From the NCBI GenBank assembly GCA_027574665.1, contig CM050672.1, forward strand, positions 10,090,001 through 10,154,000: DNA of 64,000 nt, written 5' to 3'. The notes below the pieces were generated by a model. The model worked only from the letters and a program-made list of their open reading frames with translations, was not told the DNA's origin and searched no databases. Of this stretch, positions 60,182-64,000 are shown piece after piece (within the stretch, counting starts at the first letter, position 1; every line of letters begins with the position of its first letter). A program made the position numbers and the translations under genes. This DNA comes from Rhynochetos jubatus (lineage: Eukaryota; Chordata; Aves; Eurypygiformes; Rhynochetidae).

Positions 60182-62633
60182 TTGGGCTGGAGCTTCTCGT
60201 GGTTTGAGGCCTGGCTTGCTCCACCCCCTGCTCTTGAGATTTTCTCGGATGTGTGCTGGATTTTGGCTGCCTTTTGGGCTGGAGCTTCTCGTGGTTTGAG
60301 GCCTGGCTTGCTCCACCCCCTGCTCTTGAGATTCTCCCGGATGTGGGCTGCATTTTGGCTGATTCTTGGGCTGGAGCTTCCCGTGGTTTGAGGCCTGGCT
60401 TGCTCCACCCCCTGCTCTTGAGATTCTCCCGGAGGTGGGCTGCATTTTGGCTGAATCTTGGGCTGGAGCTTCCTGTGGTTTGAGGCCTGGCTTGCTCCAC
60501 CCCCTGCTCTTGAGATTCTCCCGGATGTGGGCTGGATTTTGGCTGCCTTTTGGGCTGGAGCTTCTCGTGGTTTGAGGCCTGCCTTGCTCCACCCCCTGCT
60601 CTTGAGATTCCCCCGGATGTGGGCTGCATTTTGGCTGCGCTTTGGGCTGGAGCTTCTCGTGGTTTGAGGCCTGGCTTGCTCCACCCCCTGCTCTTGAGAT
60701 TCTCCCGTATGTGGGCTGCATTTTGGCTGCCTTTTGGGCTGGAGCTTCTCGTGCTTTGAGGCCTGGCTTGCTCCACCCCCTGCTCTTGAGATTCTCCCGT
60801 ATGTGGGCTGCATTTTGGCTGCCTGTTGGGCTGGAGCTTCTCGTGGTTTGAGGCCTGGCTTGCTCCACCCCCTGCTCTTGAGATTCTCCCTGAGGTGGGC
60901 TGCATTTTGGCTGCCTTTTGGGCTGGAGCTTCTCGTGGTTTGAGGCCTGCCTTGCTCCAACCCCTGCTCTTGAGATTCTCCCGTATGTGGGCTGCATTTT
61001 GGCTGCTCATTGGGCTGGAGCTTCTCGTGGTTTGAGGCCTGGCTTGCTCCACCCCCTGCTCTTGAGATTCTCCTGGATTTGGCCTGCATTTTGGCTGCCT
61101 GTTGGGCTGGAGCTTCTCGTGGCTTGAGGCCTGGCTTGCTCCACCCCCTGCTCTTGAGATTCTCTCGGATGTGGGCTGCATTTTGGCTGCTTTTTGGGCT
61201 GGAGCTTCTCGTGGTTTGAGGCCTGGCTTGCTCCACCCCCTGCTCTTGAGATTCTCCTGGATGTGGGCTGCATTTTGGCTGATTCTTGGGCTGGAGCTTC
61301 CCGTGGTTTGAGTCCTGGCTTGCTCCACACACTGCTCTTGAGATTCTCCCGGATGTGGGCTGCATTTTGGCTGATTCTTGGGCTGGAGCTTCTCGTGGTT
61401 TGAGGCCTGGCTTGCTCCACCCCCTGCTCTTGAGATTTTCTCGGATGTGTGCTGGATTTTGGCTGCCTTTTGGGCTGGAGCTTCTCGTGGTTTGAGGCCT
61501 GGCTTGCTCCACCCCCTGCTCTTGAGATTCTCCCGGATGTGGGCTGCATTTTGGCTGATTCTTGGGCTGGAGCTTCCCGTGGTTTGAGGCCTGGCTTGCT
61601 CCACCCCCTGCTCTTGAGATTCTCCCGGAGGTGGGCTGCATTTTGGCTGAATCTTGGGCTGGAGCTTCCTGTGGTTTGAGGCCTGGCTTGCTCCACCCCC
61701 TGCTCTTGAGATTCTCCCGGATGTGGGCTGGATTTTGGCTGCCTTTTGGGCTGGAGCTTCTCGTGGTTTGAGGCCTGCCTTGCTCCACCCCCTGCTCTTG
61801 AGATTCCCCCGGATGTGGGCTGCATTTTGGCTGCGCTTTGGGCTGGAGCTTCTCGTGGTTTGAGGCCTGGCTTGCTCCACCCCCTGCTCTTGAGATTCTC
61901 CCGTATGTGGGCTGCATTTTGGCTGCCTTTTGGGCTGGAGCTTCTCGTGGTTTGAGGCCTGGCTTGCTCCACCCCCTGCTCTTGAGATTCTCCCGTATGT
62001 GGGCTGCATTTTGGCTGCCTGTTGGGCTGGAGCTTCTCGTGGTTTGAGGCCTGGCTTGCTCCACCCCCTGCTCTTGAGATTCTCCCTGAGGTGGGCTGCA
62101 TTTTGGCTGCCTTTTGGGCTGGAGCTTCTCGTGGTTTGAGGCCTGCCTTGCTCCAACCCCTGCTCTTGAGATTCTCCCGTATGTGGGCTGCATTTTGGCT
62201 GCTCATTGGGCTGGAGCTTCTCGTGGTTTGAGGCCTGGCTTGCTCCACCCCCTGCTCTTGAGATTCTCCTGGATTTGGCCTGCATTTTGGCTGCCTGTTG
62301 GGCTGGAGCTTCTCGTGGCTTGAGGCCTGGCTTGCTCCACCCCCTGCTCTTGAGATTCTCTCGGATGTGGGCTGCATTTTGGCTGCTTTTTGGGCTGGAG
62401 CTTCTCGTGGTTTGAGGCCTGGCTTGCTCCACCCCCTGCTCTTGAGATTCTCCTGGATGTGGGCTGCATTTTGGCTGATTCTTGGGCTGGAGCTTCCCGT
62501 GGTTTGAGTCCTGGCTTGCTCCACACACTGCTCTTGAGATTCTCCCGGATGTGGGCTGCATTTTGGCTGATTCTTGGGCTGGAGCTTCTCGTGGTTTGAG
62601 GCCTGGCTTGCTCCACCCCCTGCTCTTGAGATT
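60182..62633. repeat. Tandem duplication of a 13-unit block (1,196 bp per copy), one mismatch seen
   Basis: Copy 1 is 60182-61377 and copy 2 is 61378-62573, with homology running to 62633. Shared rare variants are gattttctcggatgtgtgc, cttcccgtgg, cttcctgtgg, gattcccccgg with gctgcgctttggg, two cccgtatg units, ccctgaggtggg, gctgctcattggg, tcctggatttggcc, cgtggcttgagg, gctttttggg and gagtcctgg with ccacacactgc. The only difference I found is cgtgctttg (60751) against cgtggtttg, making this one of the youngest events in the window. Confidence 0.92.
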
Positions 62634-64000
62634 CTCCAGGATGTGAGCTGCATTTTGGCTGCCTTTTGGGCTGGAGCTTCTCGTGGTTTGAGGCCTGGCT
62701 TGCTCCACCCCCTGCTCTTGATATTCTCCCGGATGTGGGCTGCATTTTGGCTGCCTTTTGAGCTGGAGCTTCTCGTGGTTTGAGGCCTGGCTTGCTCCAC
62801 CCCCTGCTCTTGAGATTCTCCCGCATGTGGGCTGCATTTTGGCTGCCTTTTGGGCGGGAGCTTCTCGTGGTTTGAGGCCTGCCTTGCTGCACCCCCTGCT
62901 CTTGAGATTCTCCCGGATGTGGGCTGCATTTTGGCTGCCTTTTGGGCTGGAGCTTCTCGTGGTTTGAGGCCTGGCTTGCTCCAACCCCTGCTCTTGAGAT
63001 TCTCCCTGATTTGGGCTGCATTTTGGCTGCCTGTTGGGCAGGAGGTTTTCGTGGTTTGAGGCCTGGCTTGCTCCACCCCCTGCTCTTGAGATTTTCTCGG
63101 ATGTGGGCTGGATTTTGGCTGCCTTTTGGGCTGGAGCTTCTCGTGGTTTGAGGCCTGGCTTGCTCCACCCCCTGCTCTTGAGATTCTCCCGGATGTGGGC
63201 TGCATTTTGGCTGATTCTTGGGCTGGAGCTTGTCGTGGTTTGAGGCCTGGCTTGCTCCACCCCCTGCTCTTGAGATTCTCCCGGAGGTGGGCTGGATTTT
63301 GGCTGCCTTTTGGGCTGGAGCTTCTCGTGGTTTGAGGCCTGCCTTGCTCCACCCCCTGCTCTTGAGATTCCCCCGGATGTGGGCTGCATTTTGGCTGCGC
63401 TTTGGGCTGGAGCTTCTCGTGGTTTGAGGCCTGGCTTGCTCCACCCCCTGCTCTTGAGATTCTCCAGGATGTGGGCTGCATTTTGGCTGCCTTTTGGGCT
63501 GGAGCTTCTCGAGGTTTGAGGCCTGGCTTGCTCCACCCCCTGCCCATGATATTCTCCCAGATGTGGGCTGCATTTTGGCTGCCTTTTGGGCTGGAGCTTC
63601 TCGTGGTTTGAGGCCTGGCTTGCTCCACCCCCTGCTCTTGAGATTCTCCCACATGTGGGCTGCATTTTGGCTGCCTTTTGGGCTGGAGCTTCTCATGGTT
63701 TGAGGCCTGGCTTCCTCCAACCCCTGCTCTTGAAATTGTCCCAGATGTGGGCTGCATTTTGGCTGCCTTTTGGGCTGGAGCTTCTCGTGGTTTGAGGCCT
63801 GGCTTGCTCCACCCCCTGCTCTTGAGATTCTCCCGGATGTGGGCTGCATTTTGGCAGCCTTTTGGGCTGGAGATTCTTGTGGTTTGAGGCCTGGCTTGCT
63901 CCACCCCCTGCTCTTGAGATTCTCCTGGATGAGAGCTGCATTTTGGCTGCCTTTTGGGCTGGAGCTTCTCGTGGTTTGAGGCCTGGCTTGCTCCACCCCC

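Larger units (their letters stand above)
52397..60997 (-). other. Longest stop-free stretch (2,866 codons) on the reverse strand; not called as a gene
   Basis: Reading the reverse strand from 60997 down to 52397 meets no stop codon. The translation is a 92-residue repeat, basic and rich in Pro, Ser, Gln, Arg and Lys, with no recognisable domain, signal peptide or membrane segment. Each DNA unit supplies an ATG (the reverse of gctgcat), so the start is arbitrary. The frame passes through all three phases of the unit every 276 bp. Around 55.5-56.4 kb all three reverse frames are open together, which selection for one protein would not produce. The openness follows from the scarcity of T on this strand. 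No promoter, splice site or poly(A) context outside the repeat can be examined because the array fills the window. A transcript is possible, but a protein is not supported. Confidence 0.85.
57729..63294. repeat. Dispersed duplication, about 506 bp: 57729-58234 and 62789-63294
   Basis: The segments match at 55 units (5,060 bp), with gggcgggag, ccttgctgcacc, ccctgatttggg, gggcaggaggttttcg, gattttctcggatgtggg and gagcttgtcgtgg in the same order. Differences include ctccaccccc/ctccaacccc and gctgaa/gctgca. The following units (58328-58600 and 63296-63568) match at 54 units. Confidence 0.75.
1..64000. repeat. Tandem satellite/megasatellite array, 92-bp unit, about 695 copies
   Basis: The same 92-bp unit repeats head to tail from the first to the last base with no interruption. 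Counting from a fixed landmark (ttttgggctgg), unit starts fall at the same phase modulo 92 apart from one-base shifts at 23 units. The landmark is at phase 11 near the left end and phase 12 near the right end. Most copies differ from the consensus at a handful of positions. The consensus has about 7 A, 31 T, 28 G and 26 C, so it is GC-rich with a strong T-over-A strand bias. It has two CpGs (in ctcgtgg and cccgga), an observed/expected CpG ratio near 0.25. An AGGCCT (StuI) and a CCGG (HpaII/MspI) site recur in most units. Both window edges lie inside the array. I do not recognise the unit as a named satellite, and its chromosomal position (centromeric, subtelomeric, sex-chromosome or interstitial) cannot be told. 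Confidence 0.99.
53300..64000. repeat. Zone 6 of the array: cccgtatg, gcctgttggg, cttcccgtgg and attcccccgg unit types
   Basis: Diagnostic variants are cccgtatgtggg, gcctgttggg, gctgctcattggg, gattttctcggatgtg, gattcttgggctgg followed by cttcccgtgg, gaatcttgggctgg followed by cttcctgtgg, attcccccgg and gggcgggagc. The zone is dominated by 17-unit and 13-unit tandem duplications and a 5-unit one. Blocks recur 54-55 units apart (57729-58234 with 62789-63294; 58328-58600 with 63296-63568). No unit-length change is seen from 53.19 kb to the window end. Confidence 0.6.

Noticed and set aside
52397..60997. A giant repetitive protein gene on the reverse strand
   Set aside because: All three reverse frames are open together, the period is not a multiple of three, no domain or targeting signal is present, and low T content accounts for the lack of stops.
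13892..62633. Duplication edges clustering at the unit junction as a recombination hotspot
   Set aside because: Several edges do map near the junction, but most variable bases lie there, so that is where an edge becomes detectable. Other edges (44019, 13892, 34225, 54216) fall elsewhere in the unit.
105..63979. Hundreds of forward-strand 69-codon open frames (tryptophan/leucine-rich)
   Set aside because: They begin at TTG and end at the TGA in gtttgagg that occurs once per unit, so each is 210 bp by geometry. They overlap their neighbours every 92 bp and are repeat shadows.
1..64000. CRISPR array
   Set aside because: The 92-bp unit is continuous, with no alternation of short constant repeats and unique spacers.
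1..64000. Coding VNTR inside a mucin- or silk-like exon
   Set aside because: Coding tandem repeats normally have unit lengths divisible by three; here one-base indels are tolerated and no flanking exon is seen.
1..64000. Alpha satellite, CENP-B box, telomeric repeat or rDNA spacer
   Set aside because: The unit length and sequence do not fit a 171-bp alphoid unit. I see no CENP-B box (TTCG with CGGGA spacing), no TTAGGG runs, and no rRNA sequence.
1..64000. Promoters, terminators, tRNA or other RNA genes
   Set aside because: No stretch departs from the repeat. Any motif found would recur in hundreds of units and cannot be supported as a specific site.

Overview
The whole window is one uninterrupted tandem array: a GC-rich (about 59% in the consensus) satellite or megasatellite with a 92-bp unit, about 695 units in head-to-tail orientation. 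The first and last bases both lie inside the array, so neither edge is visible and the true array is longer than 64 kb. I see no unique sequence, transposable element, gene, RNA gene, CRISPR array or microsatellite interrupting it. The setting is eukaryotic. The common unit-to-unit changes are CpG to TpG/CpA transitions, which suggests a genome with germline CpG methylation, such as a vertebrate. The species and satellite name cannot be read from the sequence and I do not recognise the unit.

Layout: length is almost perfectly conserved. I count 23 units that are not 92 bp. All differ by exactly one base (12 with +1, 11 with -1), so repeat phase drifts by a net +1 base over 64 kb. Sequence variation is zoned. 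About 0-9.6 kb is rich in ctcatgg and gctcac/gctgaa linker variants. About 9.6-19.5 kb holds a 2,207-bp duplication of 24 units. About 19.5-34 kb carries ccaaactctgccattg and cccatgatattc units. About 34-42 kb holds a 22-unit duplication and a lineage of 91-bp units. About 42-53 kb is marked by gatgtttgctgc, gtggttagg and ttttttgctgg units. About 53-64 kb is marked by cccgtatg, gcctgttggg and cttcccgtgg units. Within and between zones are tandem duplications of whole-number unit blocks (4, 5, 7, 9, 10, 11, 13, 14, 15, 17, 22 and 24 units). Several look nearly mismatch-free, as expected from recent unequal exchange. There is no single fixed higher-order period.

Coding: both strands show many open frames, but I call none a gene. 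The + strand is T-rich and A-poor (31 T, 7 A per consensus unit), so the reverse strand has few T and almost no stop codons. Because 92 is not a multiple of 3, any reverse frame cycles through all three frames every 276 bp. All three frames therefore spell the same 92-residue repeat in different phase, and stop-free stretches reach 2,866 codons. This property is the most unusual feature of the window. It follows from composition and period and does not need protein-level selection. Forward-strand frames are cut by a TGA in every unit, giving a regular 69-codon pattern that starts at TTG.

Identities and block edges were compared by eye and from shared variants, not by alignment software.
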